DNA of 64,000 bases from Prorocentrum cordatum (GCA_963575745.1 CAUYUJ010015732.1:242501-306500); one strand, 5' to 3'; shown: positions 21,709 to 33,821, numbered from the stretch's first letter. The notes: generated by a model not told the origin, from the sequence alone. Numbers and translations are program-made.

Positions 21709-23850
21709 AAATTATCCTGGCGAAAGACCCAACCATAAGCAATTGTTGGTAACGCGTTGTGGGTGCCGCTTTCGGTGGGGCTCCATATGGGGCCACGAAG
21801 CGCTGCCTTGGACAGGGGGAACCGCATGCGGACTGCGCCACCGGGGCGGGCCTTCGGTGGAGCTCCCTATGGGGCTACGAAACGCTGCCCTGGGTGGGGG
21901 AACCGCATGCGAACTGCGCCACTGGGGCCTTCGGTGGAGCTCCCTATGGTGCCACGAAGCGCTGCCCTGGGTGGGGGAAGCGCATGCGAACTGCGCCGCG
22001 GGGGCTTTCGGTGGAGCTCCCCATGGGGCCACGAAACGCTGCCCTGGGTAAGGGAACCGCATGCGAACACCCCCACTGGGGCCTTCGGTGGAGCTCCCTA
22101 TGGGGCTACGAAACGCTGCCCTTGGTGGGGGAACCGCATGCGAACACCCCCACTGGGGCCTTCCGTGGAGCTCCCTATGGGGCCACGAAGCGCTGCCCTG
22201 GGTGGGGGAACCGCATGCGAACACCCCCACTGGGGCCTTCGGTGGAGCTCCCTATGGGGCCACGAAACGCTGCCCTGGGTGGGGGGACCGCATGCGAACA
22301 CCCCCACTGGGGCCTTCGGTGGAGCTCCCTATGGGGCTACGAAACGCTGCCCTGGGTGGGGGAACCGCATGTGGACACCCCCACTGGGGCCTTCGGTGGA
22401 GCTCCCTATATGGGGCCACGAAACGCTGCCCTGGGTGGGGGAACCGCATGTGGACACCCCCACTGGGGCCTTCGGTGGAGCTCCCTATGGGGCCACGAAA
22501 CGCTGCCCTGGGTGGGGGAACCGCATGTGGACACCCCCACTGGGGCCTTCGGTGGAGCTCCCTATGGGGCCACGAACCGCTGCCCTGGGTGGGGGAACCG
22601 CATGTGGACACCCCCACTGGGGCCTTCGGTGGAGCTCCCTATGGGGCTACGAAACGCTGCCCTGGGTGGGGGAACCGCATGCGAACACCACCACTGGGGC
22701 CTTCGGTGGAGCTCCCTATGGGGCCACGAAACGCTGCCCTGGGTGGGGGAACCGCATGCGAACACCCCCCCTGGGGCCTTCGGTGGAGCTCCCTATGGGG
22801 CCACGAAACGCTGCCCTGGGTGGGGGAACCGCATGCGAACACCCCCACTGGGGCCTTCGGTGGAGCTCCCTATGGGGCCACGAAGCGCTGCCCTGGTTGG
22901 GGGAACCGCATGCGAACACCCCCACTGGGGCCTTCGGTGGAGCTCCCTATGGGGCTACGAAACGCTGCCCTGGGTGGGGGAACCGCATGCGAACACCCCC
23001 ACTGGGGCCTTCGGTGGAGCTCCCTATGGGGCCACGAAACGCTGCCCTGGGTGGGGGAACCGCATGCGAACACCCCCACTGGGGCCTTCGGTGGAGCTCC
23101 CTATGGGGCTACGAAACGCTGCCCTGGGTGGGGAAACCGCATGCGAACACCCCCACTGGGGCCTTCGGTGGAGCTCCCTATGGGGCTACGAAACGCTGCC
23201 CTGGGTGTGGGAACCGCATGCGAACACCCCCACTGGGGCCTTCGGTGGAGCTCCCTATGGGGCCACGAAACGCTGCCCTGGGTGGGGGAACCGCATGCGA
23301 ACACCCCCACTGGGGCCTTCGGCGGAGCTCCTATGGGGCTACGAAACGCTGCCTGGTGGGGGAACCGGCATGTGGACACCCCCACTGGGGCCTGCGTGGA
23401 GCTCCTATGTGGGGCCACGAAGCGCGCCCTGGGTGGGGGAAACCGCAATGTGGCACCCTCACTGGGGCCTTGGGTGGGAGCTCCCTACGGACGCTGCCTG
23501 GGTGGGGAACGCATGGGACACCCCCAGCTGGGGCCTTCGGTGGAGCTCCCTATGGGGCCACGAAGCGCTGCCCTGGGTGGGGGAACCGCATGCGAACACC
23601 CCCACTGGGGCCTTCGGTGGAGCTCCCTATGGGCCAACGAAACGCTGCCCTGGGTGGGGGAACCGCATGCGAACACCCCCACTGGGGCCTTCGGTGGAGC
23701 TCCCTATGGGGCTACGAAGCGCGTGAGAGGTGTGCCGAGAGCAGAGGCAAGGAGGGGGAGGAGGGAGGAGGGGGAAGAGGAGGAGAGGAGAGGACGCGGG
23801 CACCGTCTCTTCAAAACGAGGACCCAACACCACAGGATGGTTGGGAAAAA
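21709..23850 (-). mobile_element. Composite tandem-repeat element, copy C (right palindrome arm)
   Basis: Reverse-oriented mirror of copy B. Its right end 'ggcgaaagacccaaccataa' is at 21719-21738 and its left end, complement of TTTTTCCCAACCAT, finishes at 23850. Private variants of copy B units recur in mirrored order: 'tggcaccatag' (21190) with 'tatggtgcca' (21943), and the GCCCGCCCCGGTGGCGC variant (about 21293) with its complement (about 21833). So it is an inverted duplication of the same array. Confidence 0.75.
21760..23720. repeat. 77-bp tandem array (copy C)
   Basis: About 25 units; plus-strand frames of 741, 688 and 655 codons are array artefacts. Units between about 23325 and 23520 contain many 1-3 bp indels not shared with neighbours, unlike the rest of the array. 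Confidence 0.9.
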
Positions 23851-23864
23851 CAAATCCAGAGTAC

Positions 23865-24115
23865 ACGTGGCGGCGGCGGCGGCTGCGGCGACGGCGGCGG
23901 CGGCGCGGGGGCGGGGCGGCGCGGCGCGGCGGCGGCGGTTTTGGCGTGCAAGCGGGCTGCGGCTGCGGCGGCGGCTTGTTGACCCCGCCAAGGGCGGGAT
24001 GCCGGCGGCGGCAGGCGGCGGCGGTGGCGCAACGGCTGCGGCTGCGCGGCGGCGGTTGGGCAGCGGGGGGCGGCGGCGGCGGCGGCGGCGGAGGCGGCGG
24101 CGGCGGCGACGGATT
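23865..24115. repeat. GGC/GCG trinucleotide-rich tract
   Basis: Imperfect (GGC)n next to the outer end of element copy C. Poly-Arg, poly-Gly and poly-Ala frames on both strands have no coding value. Confidence 0.85.
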
Positions 24116-24299
24116 GGCCCCCAGTAGCTGCCCATCCAAAGACGACTGCTGAATGCGCTGAGGCTCGGGCCAGACTCGGGTGCTACGTATGTGTTGGGAG
24201 GGCGGGTGGGAGTGAGCGAGGCGGCTTGCGGGCGGGGAGGGGGCAACTTGAATCCTTTCCCCACCCCCCCTGGGCCGGGGGGGGGGGGGGGGCGAGGCG

Positions 24300-25110
24300 T
24301 TAGGGCGTCCAAGATGGCCCAAGATTGTTCCAAGAGGTCTTCGAAGTCGAAAGATGGCCTCCAAGACGGCCCATGCTACTTCAAGATGGGTCAAGATTGC
24401 CTCCGACTTACCCCCAAGAGTGTCCAAGGCACCACCCAGGCGGGTCCGCGTGCCCATCGAGCCCTCCACGGCGCCCCCCAAGATGTCAAAACCGCCAATG
24501 CAGCCCAGGGGGGGGGGGGGGACAATGTTGTTTGGCATTGTCGCCTTTTCGCATCCGATGGATCCGATGGGCTTTGGGGGCCTCAAGATGACCACAAGAT
24601 GGCCCAAAAGAGGCCCAAGAGGCGCCCAAGAAGGCCGACTCCGGCTTCAAGATCGCCCAAGAGGCGCCCAAGAGCGCTCCAAGAGGGCCCCAGTATGCCG
24701 TTGGAGAGCCTCCTGGGGGGGGGGCGACCCCCCCCCCGCGCCCCCTTTTTGGAGCCATTGCGCCCGAGACGGCCCCGAGAGGCCTCCCAGACCCCCCAAA
24801 GAGCAGCAAGAGGGCTCCAAGACTTCCTCTTTTTGAGCCATGGGGCCCAAGATGACCCCAAGAGGCCTCCCAGCCTCTCCGCCTGTCCCCGAAGACCTTC
24901 CACCCCGCCCTGTTTGGCACAATGTGGCTCCACGGGGGTCCTTGATAGGCAAATCTGGTTTTCATAATGGCCTAATATGGCCAAGCATGGCCCAATATTG
25001 CCTCCGACAGACCTCCGAGAGGCCTCAAGGCAGCCTCAATGTGGCCCAAGATAGCCGAGCATGGCTCAACATGGCCTCCGGCAGCCTCTAGCCGAGCATG
25101 GCTCAGGATA
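24300..25110. repeat. 11-bp tandem array, CCAAGAGGCCC type
   Basis: Units read cccaaaagagg, cccaagaggcg, cccaagaaggc and, near 24655, cccaagaggcg, cccaagagcgc, tccaagagggc. It is the complementary form of the CTTGGGC arrays. A 16-nt G run lies just upstream (24277-24292). Confidence 0.75.
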
Positions 25111-25114
25111 GCCT

Positions 25115-25980
25115 CCAAGAGGCCCCAAGAAGACTGGCGATCAATTGTGGATGGTCTGGTGGGGATGTTTTTTTCCGCGGCCTTAAGCGAAAGCGCAGAA
25201 GGCGTCCGAAAGGTCGCGCGGGCTACGCGCGAGCTTAATTTTACAGCGGCCGTGCGAGAATCCCTGGTGGGGATGCTTTTTTCGGTCGCGTCCGCAAGCG
25301 AAGGCGCCGGCGGAGTCAGAAGCTGCCCGGGGCGCGGTGGCAGGCCTAACCAGCTACTGGGCGCGCAGCGGCCGGCCGGGCCAGCCCGCAAAGCAGCTGT
25401 TGCGTGTGCCGCGCGGTGAGGCTGACAAGCTGCTCGGGCAGCATGCAGTCTGACAAAATGCCGGAAAATTATGCGTGCGCCATGCGGCGTGAACCATTCA
25501 GAGAGCGCGAGGACGCACGCGTGGATGCCTACACGCCTCGCGCGCCTGGAGGTCGCATAGGCGAGGTGAACGATGAACGAGTCGCCAGCGGGGCGCCAAG
25601 TCCACGTCCGTACCAACGGTGTATGCAAGCTAGGTGGGCTAAGCTGCCGAGGTGACGTCGAAGACCTGCCTGAATGGCTGGAACGGGCCCAGGGGGGGCG
25701 CAGCGTCTGACGGAAGGCTGAACCACTCCGAAGCGACCGCGGGGCTCCCAAGGCACGCCATCCCGAGCGCGTGGGGCGCCGGCCCCGTGGTAAACCCTGA
25801 GGGCCTGGCCCCAGTCACCCGCTGTCAAAGCGTGGTGAACGTCGCGCTGAGTGTGACAGGCCAGGCTGGCGGGGATGAGCATCGCCAGCGTGGCAGAATA
25901 ATCCAGGGGGGAGCTGCGCAGAGAAGGATCACCCCCGCGATCCAGGGGCGCGTGAACCCGGCAGCCCGCCCTGCCCGGGA
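25115..25980. other. No recognised gene; short internal duplication
   Basis: Two diverged copies of a ~107-bp stretch ('tggtggggatgttttttt' near 25158 and 'tggtggggatgctttttt' near 25265) encode similar peptides (LVGMFFSAALSESAEGVRK, LVGMLFSVASASEGAGGVR) in the frame from 25039. Possibly the relic of a coding repeat. The rest to 25980 is unassigned. Confidence 0.35.
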
Positions 25981-25984
25981 GGGA

Positions 25985-26460
25985 TCCGATGGGGGGGGGG
26001 GGGGGGCGGCGGGGACAGACGTCGCTGGCCCTCCACGCGGAGGGGCTCACCAGGGACACCTGGCGATGGAGGGGGGCGTGGGGGGGGCCGAAGCCCGGGC
26101 CCGAACTCCAGGGGCGCAGCTAACGGCTGCTCAGGGTTTGGTAGAAGAGGGATCCGAGGGGAGGGGCGGCGGGGACAGACATCGCCGGCCCTCCACGCGG
26201 AGGGGCTCGCCAGGGACACCCGGCGATGGAGGGGGGGAAGGGGGGGGGCCGAAGCCCAGGCCCGAACTCCAGGGATGTAGCTAACGGCTGCTCAGGGTTT
26301 GGTAGTAGATGGAGCGCCCGCGGGGGGGCGAATAGAGGGCGGGGCGTCCCCAGGGTTGGCGCAGCCTGCAATGGGACTGGTGCAACCGGTACCGTCGGCC
26401 CGCCAGCATTGCAGGTCGCGCGGCGCCTGCCGGCATGCCAGGGGCGCAGCTAACGGCTGC
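25985..26460. repeat. ~160-bp tandem repeat
   Basis: The phrase around 'ggcggcggggacagac' and the phrase 'cgcagctaacggctgctcag' both recur about 160-170 bp apart, giving two full units and a partial third. Confidence 0.7.
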
Positions 26461-26469
26461 TCAGGGATG

Positions 26470-29095
26470 AGATGGTCCAGGGGGGCCGTATCTGGCAGCG
26501 AGAGTGGGCGGCCTCCCAGCGGCTGTGTCGCCTCTCCGTCTCAGAGTGCACGATGCGCTGTCCGTCAGGGAGCAGGCGGGGGCCGTCTCTGAGCACGGGC
26601 CTGCCCTCTGCAGCACTCGGACACGGGGGGGCAAGGGTGCCTAGAACGCCCGCGGACGCAAGGCTGGAAGGTGGCGAGCGAACCCCAGACGGACGGCCGG
26701 AGCCGAGGAGGGCAGGGGCGCCGGGATGCAAGAGTACCTTGAGCTCCCGCGGGCCCCTCCCCGCCAGGGGGCAGCGGAACCGGCGCCCAGGGATGCGGCC
26801 GCAGGTCAGGCGCTCACGCGGATCCTTCTCTGCCAGTGCGGTGCCTCGTCGGGGTGCAGCTGACGGCTGCCATGAGTTTTGCGATCTCAGTGCGCAAGGG
26901 GGCCTCGGTGCACCAGGGTTGCGGCTGACGGCCGCCTGGGATGAGGTGCACGTCGACAGGGCAACGGCGCATGGCCGACAACGCTGGCGGCCCCCGCGGG
27001 AAGCCGTCGCTTCTGGATGGGCTGGTGGGGGAAGCGGGGCCCACGGGCCCGCGAGGCGGGCCGGGCCGTCGCGGCGCGCCTGGCCCGCTCCACCTTCTCG
27101 TGGCACTCGTCGCCCCCGACGCTGGTGCGGCACGCCTCAGGCAACGGTTAACTGCGCGGCCGGACGCCCCGCGAACTGCCGACGAACATGGCCTGGGACA
27201 GCGGCGGGGACATGTCCACGCCGCGCAAGTGCAGCTGGGGGCCCTCGAAGATGGAGCACCCGTCTGAGGGGCCCTCCGGATGATTTGGATGCCCGCCCGG
27301 ATGTTTGGAAGGCCCGACGCTGAGTGTACCGCGCTGGCTGAAACGACATGCTTGCACGTATCCAGGGTAGCCGACGCGAGCAAGTCAACGACCTGTGATC
27401 CAGTATCCTTGGGGTGCCAAGCTGCACAGCTGTAGGCATCGGGGTCCCAAAACTTGTCCGGATCCGCTCCTCGGACTGCGCCGCTGCACCTGGCATGGGC
27501 AGGTCGACGGAGCCCCTGCCGTGCGAGTGCTGCTGGGCGTCCGCGGAACTGGAGTTGCACGACGGGGGGAGATGCCACTCCAGTGTTTCGGAAGCCCGCC
27601 TGCGCCGCCCGCTCCACCTCATCGCGGCGCTCGTCGCCCTCGACGCTGGTGCGGGGCTCCTCGGGCGCTGCGGATAACTGCGCTAACGGCCACCGCGGGT
27701 TGCGCCGACGCGCGCTGCGAGGGGCGACATCGGAGACCTGTCCACGCCGTGCAACTGCTGCTGGAGGTCCTCGAAGCTGGGGTTACACGCCGGAGGGGCC
27801 CTCCGGATGTTTCGGATGCCAGTCCGCGTCGCCCGCTCCACCTTCTCGTAGCATCGTCGCCATAGACATTGGTGCAGCACTCATCTGTCACGCCGGCGAC
27901 TGCTCTCACGGTCGCTCCTTGGCCTGCGCCGCTGCGCGTGGCTTGGGGCAAGGGCCCAGGGGCTTGCTTCCAAGCAACGGGCCTGCCCTCTGCAGCACGC
28001 GGGCACGGGGAGGCAAGGGCGCCTGGCCCGCCCTCGGACGCAAGGCAGCGAGGGGGCGAGGGGCCCCCGAGCGGGCAGCCGGGGCCGGGGCAGGGGCACC
28101 GGGATGCAAGAGTACCTTGAGCCCACGCGGATCCCCCCCCGCCAGGGGGCAACGGAACCTGCATCCAGGGATGCGGCTGCTGGCCAGGAGCTCACGCGGC
28201 TCCCTCGCCGCCAGTGCGGTGCCTCGTCGGGGTGTAGCTTACGGCTGCCCAGACTTTTGTGGTCTCAGAACAGGCGGCTCCTGCCCTGATGCCGAGGGCT
28301 GCCGCGGCCGCCCCCGCCGCCGCCCAGCGCTGTCGTTTGAAATCGTTGCGCAGTTTAGCCCCCTCCGGGCCTGGCGGGCCCGGCGTCTCCGAGGGGGCCT
28401 CGCCCGGACAGCCGAGCTGCGCCCAGCCGTGGCGAGGAGGGGGGCCACGCGACCAGGCTCCGACGCACCCTGGGCCCCGCGGGTCGCAGCCGTCGGGCGC
28501 TGCTGCGATCCGCGCTCAAGCAGGCAGCCAGGGGGCAGGCGGGGGCCATCTCCAAGCACGGGCCTGCCCTCTGCAGCGCACGGGCACGGGGGGGCAAGGG
28601 CGCCTTGAACGCCCACGGACGCAAGGCGGCAGGGGGGCGAGGGAACCCCGACGGACAGCCGGAGCCGGGAGGAGGGCAGGGGCGCCGGGATGCAAGAGTA
28701 CCTTGAGCTCTCGCGGATCCCCCCCCCGCCAGGGAGAGAGCAACGGAACCTGCGTCCAGGGATGCCGCAGCTGGCCAGGAGTTCGCGCGGATCCCTTGCC
28801 GCCAGAGTGGTGCCTCGTCGGGGTGCAGCTAACGGCTGCTCAGAGTTATGTGATCTCAGTGCGCCAGGGGGCCCCGGTGCGCCAGGGTTGCGGCAGACGG
28901 CCGCCTGGGGCCATGCTGATCCACGCCGTCCGGGCTGCGGCTCATAGCCGACAATTCTGGTTGCCCCCGCGGGAGCCATCGTTCCTGGATGGGCTGGTGG
29001 GGGAGCAAAGGCCCACGGGCTCGCGAGGCGGGTCGAAAGCCGTCGCGCGGGAAGCCAGGGGTGCGGCCCTTGGCCGACGGCGCGCGCGCACTTTC
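26470..29095. repeat. Degenerate large modules (26.5-29.1 kb)
   Basis: A block of about 330 bp containing 'cgggcctgccctctgcagca', 'gggatgcaagagtaccttga' and 'gtgcggtgcctcgtcggggt' occurs three times (about 26560-26885, 27955-28250, 28535-28860). Between the first two lies a decayed series of about 245-290 bp units near 27080-27870, which on the minus strand spell related peptides (LHGVDRSP, LRGVDMSP; DECHEKVERA, YEKVERATR). The minus-strand similarity suggests decayed coding repeats, but no known domain was recognised. Confidence 0.55.
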
Positions 29096-29097
29096 CA

Positions 29098-29422
29098 TGG
29101 CCTGATGCCGAGGGCAGCCCCAGGCGTTTACGTTGCGATCGAGAACCCAGTGATGAGTTTTCTTTGGCGTTGCAATGTTATGGAGGCACTGCGTGCCGAT
29201 CTAGAACTCAACGTCGTGCAAGCCAGTTTGGGCGTGTTCGGCGCGACCACCTTGACGCCTTTTTGTCTGTGGGTGTCTCATCCCATTTGCTTGGCTAGCG
29301 TCTGCGTCGGCGCGAGCGGCTCATCTGCGTGCAAGCTCTCGCGCAGGTCGGGTTGCAAGGGTGCCCTCTCGAACGGGCCCCTCGCAAGCGCCTGCGCTCT
29401 GCTGGTTCCACCGCTGGCTTGA
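29098..29422 (+). pseudogene. Possible retroelement ORF fragment with ENP..S..LW motif
   Basis: The plus frame reads 'YVAIENPVMSFLWRCNVMEA' followed by a hydrophobic, Cys-containing stretch, and stops at 29422. The ENP....LW pattern recalls a domain I associate with dinoflagellate ORFs linked to tyrosine-recombinase retroelements; this is from memory. A recombinase-like fragment lies 4 kb downstream in the same orientation. The surrounding frame is otherwise unremarkable. Confidence 0.35.
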
Positions 29423-29904
29423 GGCCGGGTGTTTGGACGGATGGCAATATGCACGGGTCGAGCTTTGAAGGCCAGTGCGGCGCATGCGCCAGATTTTTGC
29501 GACGGGGTCGCATCGCTCGCGCGCGCTCGCTGCCAGTCGTTGCCGCGGGGGCGACGGCGTAAGGCGTGTGCTCGAAGATTTCATGATAGACCTGCTACAT
29601 TGTGCGCCATAGCTCTCACGACACTACATCTTAACATGCGGAGGTAACAGACAACTCAGGCGTTGCAGCGTCGTGCCTGCGCTCGCAGCATTGCCGCGAA
29701 GGTCATGTCTCGGCGCTCCGTGCCAAGGCGAATGCTAGATTACGACAGGGCAGCGCTTGCCTGCGCCGCGCAGTTGATGCGCATCTCGGGCGCCGTTCTG
29801 TGCCATCGTTGTTTTTCATTGATGCAGCGCGCTTGCCAGCTTGTCAATGCGATGCATGTGGTATCATTGGGCGGGCGTGTGCATGTCCAGTTCAATGCAG
29901 TGTG
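29423..29904. other. Unassigned sequence
   Basis: No repeat or gene recognised; open frames are short. Confidence 0.35.
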
Positions 29905-30028
29905 TGTGTGTGTGTGTGCGTGTGTGTGTGTGTGTGTGCGTGGTGGGGGGTGGGTGGGGGGGGGTGGGGGGGGGTGGGGTGGGGGTGGGGGGGGGGTGGT
30001 GGTGGTGGTGGTGGTGGGGGGGGGGCGT
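29905..30028. repeat. (TG)n followed by G-rich (GGT/GGGGT) tract
   Basis: About 35 nt of TG dinucleotides with CG interruptions, then about 85 nt made almost wholly of G runs separated by single T. The plus strand could form G-quadruplex and the TG part Z-DNA. Confidence 0.9.
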
Positions 30029-33000
30029 GCGACTTCGCGCGCGCATTGCGTGCGCGTTTGCGCGCGGGGCAATCAATGTGCGAGCGTATGCTGAGGGGTT
30101 CGGGGTGAGGGGCCAATGCGTTCAGGCAGGCAGGGCCGCGAGTGTAACGCAGAGGGACGCAGCGTTCATGTTGTTCGTGCGTGCGCCGTGCGCATCGCAT
30201 CGCATCGCGGCAACATCAATTTCAGAATGGCACCGCTCGCGCGCGCAGCTTGGGATTGGACGCGCGCTCGGGTGGCAGAGCACATGCCTGGGAAAGTGCA
30301 TTCGGCGAGCCAGCGTGTTCCAAGTTCCATTGGTGGAGCGAAGCGCAATCTCGAGTCTCGTTTGCAGCATGCGGGCAATCCGCGTGCTTGGGTGATGCAG
30401 GCTTGCTCGTGCCACCAGAAGATGAGCCATTCCTAAGGTTGGCGTTCAGCTCGCTGTTTTTCTCACAGCCCCGGCTGTTGCCGCGGAGAGGGGCGCCCGT
30501 GTAGCCAGCTAAACGCAATGATGGATCGGCGCGGGCCATGATTGATAATGTCGCAGAGATGTGTAGATTGTTGCTTAGAAAATTGCCCCGACGAGCTGGT
30601 GTTTACGATCGGTATATATATGAACATCGCGAGAGCGGTAAACGCGGTTGGAAGTCTGAGAACATGATTGATATATTTATGAATGGTGAAAATGAACAAG
30701 GGTGGTTTACGGAATGATGCTAACGCAGTTTATAATAAGCTTTTGTATTCCCAGCCGCACCACCCAAATATCAGCCTCACCCGCATCTAGCACCAATCCA
30801 ACATGCGCGTCCATCAAACATGCACTTCAAACCCATCCAAGATGCATCCACATTGTCAGATTGGGTTGTCGTTGGAGGTGATGGGCGCGGAGGGGAGCGT
30901 CCGGTTTTATGTGTGTGCTATGTGGCATTGCATCGAATTCTATGTTTCGACTTCAGTGGCAAGTTGTGGCTCGAGTGATTGCAGACGCATGTATGTCGGG
31001 CGATCGCAAATAAACCGAATCATCGGCATTGGCTCCGGTTAGAGTCGAAGCGAGCCGCAATGCAAAACAGTTTTTCGGATATTTGTTAGCCTCGAGCAGT
31101 TGAGGAGCACGTTTCAGCGATGCTTTTGCAAGTTGCAGGGGGGGGGGGGGGGCTGCTCGCGCGGAAGCCAATGCCAGCGAGTCACCAGAGAAACGCCCAT
31201 AGCCGCAAGGTAAACGCCACCTAGCGGGGTCGGGGTTGTTTTCCTCCCTTGACAGTGGGGTATGGGGCTAGGTCGGGCATGTCCTCCTACAGGGGATTTT
31301 GGATGAACAATAGAAGCAGTAAGCGCATGTTTAATCGTAGCCAAACACAGTGCAAACATGCTCTCCATACTAATTATCGGTCAGCCATTTTCGAACACTC
31401 CCCCTGTAGAGAGACATGCCCGACTGAAGTTTGGGGGGCGGGGGGCGGGCGCTGCGGTCGCCGTTCCTCGGCGTCCGCCTGGCGCGAGCGCCGGGTGGGC
31501 ATGTCTGCGCGGGCGCGTTGCCGTGCGTCGAGTGCGGCCAGGGGGGCAGGCGGCAGGGGCGAGGGGTGAGTGGGGTGGGGTGGCAGATGGGGGGGGGGGG
31601 GGGGGGGGGCGACGACGGCGGGCAAACCCGGGCCCGCGCCGCTCGTCGCCTGAGCCCGCGGGGGCAGCTTAGACAGTTGAGTAGGGGGGGGGGGCGACGG
31701 TGGCGGAGGAGTTGGAGGAGGCGAAGGAGGAAGTAATCGATGGCGATGCGGCGGGCGAAGTGGATCGACGGCGGGACGAGGGAAAAGAAGGCGCCGGGTA
31801 AAGAAGGCGGGCGCGTCGGGTGGCGGGGGGCAGATGGCGCAGGGGGGGCAGCAACGCCGGGGGTCGAGGATGGGGGGTGGATCTGTGGAGGTCGGCACGT
31901 TGGCGACGAGCGGGGCGGGGGGCGGGCGACGCGAGAGGAGACAATTGGGCGGGCGGCGGGATGGGGGGTGGGTGGGGGGGGGGGGCGTGCGGAACTCGAA
32001 GAGCCGAGCTCATCCCGCGTGAACGACGACAGCCGTTTCGAGCGTGCGTCTGAATATCACGTGCGTCCCCGATCGGACCCCCTCCGTTTGCGTCGCCCTC
32101 CTCCCGCGTGCCCCTCCCGTTTCCAATGGCACCCGCATCGGGGTTGCATCGCCGCGTTATGACATGCGTTGATGTTTGCCGACTAGGCGAGAAGAGCTCG
32201 ATGGAACAGATTGGCTCGCGATGCTGCTATTAGATATAACGCGCGTCATACAAGCGACGTTTTAAAACCGTACGACTGCGCGCGAGCGCGTGACATCTTA
32301 AATCAAGAAGCGCCGCGTTCGAACGCGGATCGCGTTTCCGATCTACAGGCGCACGTTTGCGATCTATCATACATGAGCACAAATTAAGATCTCCCATGCA
32401 GATCCCAGTCTCCTCTGGGATGGGGGGCGAGCGAGGGCCCCGGCGAGGAGTTCGCGTGCGACGCGAGCGCCGTCCGGTTCAGGGCCTGGAAGGGAAACCC
32501 CGCGCGCCGCCGCGCCGCGCGCGAAGGGTATCTGCGCGATGCGAGGGGCCCCGACGGGGGGGGCCCGGCCCGCCCGGACTGCGCGCGAGCGGGGGTGCGC
32601 GAGCGAGGGCGGCAACAGGCGGGGCCCCGGCCGGGGATGGACTGGGCGGGGGGGCGGGCTCAGACCACCGAGGGGCCCGAAGACGGCGGTGCCGGGCGCT
32701 GGGGGAGCTCTGCGTCGTAGACCTCTCTCCACGGCGGCGCGGCGAGCCCGCGATCCCAGACCCCGCCTCCGCGGAGGGGGGGGGGGGAGGCCAGCCTCGG
32801 ATAGGGGGGGGAGGGGGGGGGGGGGGCTCGCGGAGGAGATAGAAGCGGTCCGGGGCGGCTGCGTCTTCGGGGGCCCGGGGCGGGCGAAGGGGGGGGCGAG
32901 GGTCTACTCCTTGATTGGATCGCCCGCCTCGCCCGCGGCCAGAAGAGGTCGGAGGGCGCCGCGCGGGGGTCGATGGCGGTTCGCCGCTGCCGCGTGGCAG

Positions 33001-33290
33001 CCAGGAGCCCTGGTCCCGCGGAGCTGGCGCCGCGCCTCTAGCTGGCGCTAGGAGGGCCGAAGAGGGCGGGGGCCATGCAGAACCGCGGGTGCCGGGTGAC
33101 GGTGGAGATGCTGCGCTGGCCACGGAAGGGGCTGGCGACGGGGAAGGTCGGGGACGTGTTTCGGTGGGCCGCCATCTCAGTGGCTGTCTTCTTCGTGCCC
33201 CGCGCCTCGGAGCGCCTGGCTGACCCGGCGAGGCCGCGGGCGGAGGCCCTCGGGCCCTGCCCCCTGGAGCGCGCTCGCGGGGGCGGGCGA
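30029..33290. other. Unassigned, with several long G runs
   Basis: 30560-31030 is more AT-rich and featureless. Pure G runs occur at about 31139-31152 and 31589-31609, with many shorter ones to 33300. Overlapping open frames at 32360-33350 on both strands are expected from high GC. No domain recognised. Confidence 0.4.
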
Positions 33291-33291
33291 A

Positions 33292-33705
33292 GTGGTGGTT
33301 TATATGTGCTGGGGCAGGGCGGGCCAGTGCAACCTCGGTTGCTGCAGGAACCACTGCGCCACTGGCAATGCCTTGTGCCCGGCGAGGGCCCTAGCCGAGC
33401 TGGAACGCCTTGCCCCGCGGCGGTGGATTTCGGAGGGGGCGCGCCCCTCTTTCGAGGCGAGGGGGGGGGGAGGGGCGATCAGGAGGCAGGGCGCGATGGT
33501 GCTACCGGGCCAATGCGCGGCGGCGGCAGGGATCCACCCGTCGCGCGTCGGGGGCCGCTCCCCGCGCGTCGGAGGCGCCGCCGCAGTTCGCCGCGCTGTC
33601 CCGGAGCGCCTCAGGAGGTTTGGGAGGTGGAAGTCGAGCGCCTTCCACGCGCGCCTCCTGGAGGCGCACGAGCCCCAGAAGGGCCTTGCCGAGGCAATGT
33701 CGACG
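33292..33705 (+). pseudogene. Tyrosine-recombinase-like C-terminal fragment
   Basis: The frame opening at 33292 contains 'GIHPSRVGGRSPRVGGAAAV' followed by 'VPERLRRFGRWKSSAFHARL'. This resembles the catalytic end of tyrosine recombinases of DIRS-like elements: an H..R box in an 'H.LR.GGA.A' context, then the conserved 'GRW.S.AF' block. The H-x-x-R box looks duplicated or stretched (RVGG twice), and no final Tyr motif was identified. In an intact element it would integrate a circular cDNA. The frame continues to 33945 without further motifs. Confidence 0.5.
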
Positions 33706-33821
33706 CAGAACTACCAGCTTGGAGGGTGGGATGGGGACATAGAGGCCAGCCCAAGAGCGGTGGCCAAGCCGCCCTTAGCGTGGGGCGGGAGGAGGGCCCT
33801 TTGGCGGGGTAGTGATGTCGC

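Noticed and set aside
21757-24127. Plus-strand open frames of 741, 688 and 655 codons
   Set aside because: They are the three frames of the same 77-bp array, each open because the unit lacks stops. No start context, domain or codon bias; the mirrored arm is open just as long on the other strand.
32360-33350. Several overlapping 160-290 codon frames
   Set aside because: High GC depletes stops in all frames; frames overlap on both strands with Pro/Arg/Gly-rich composition and no motif.
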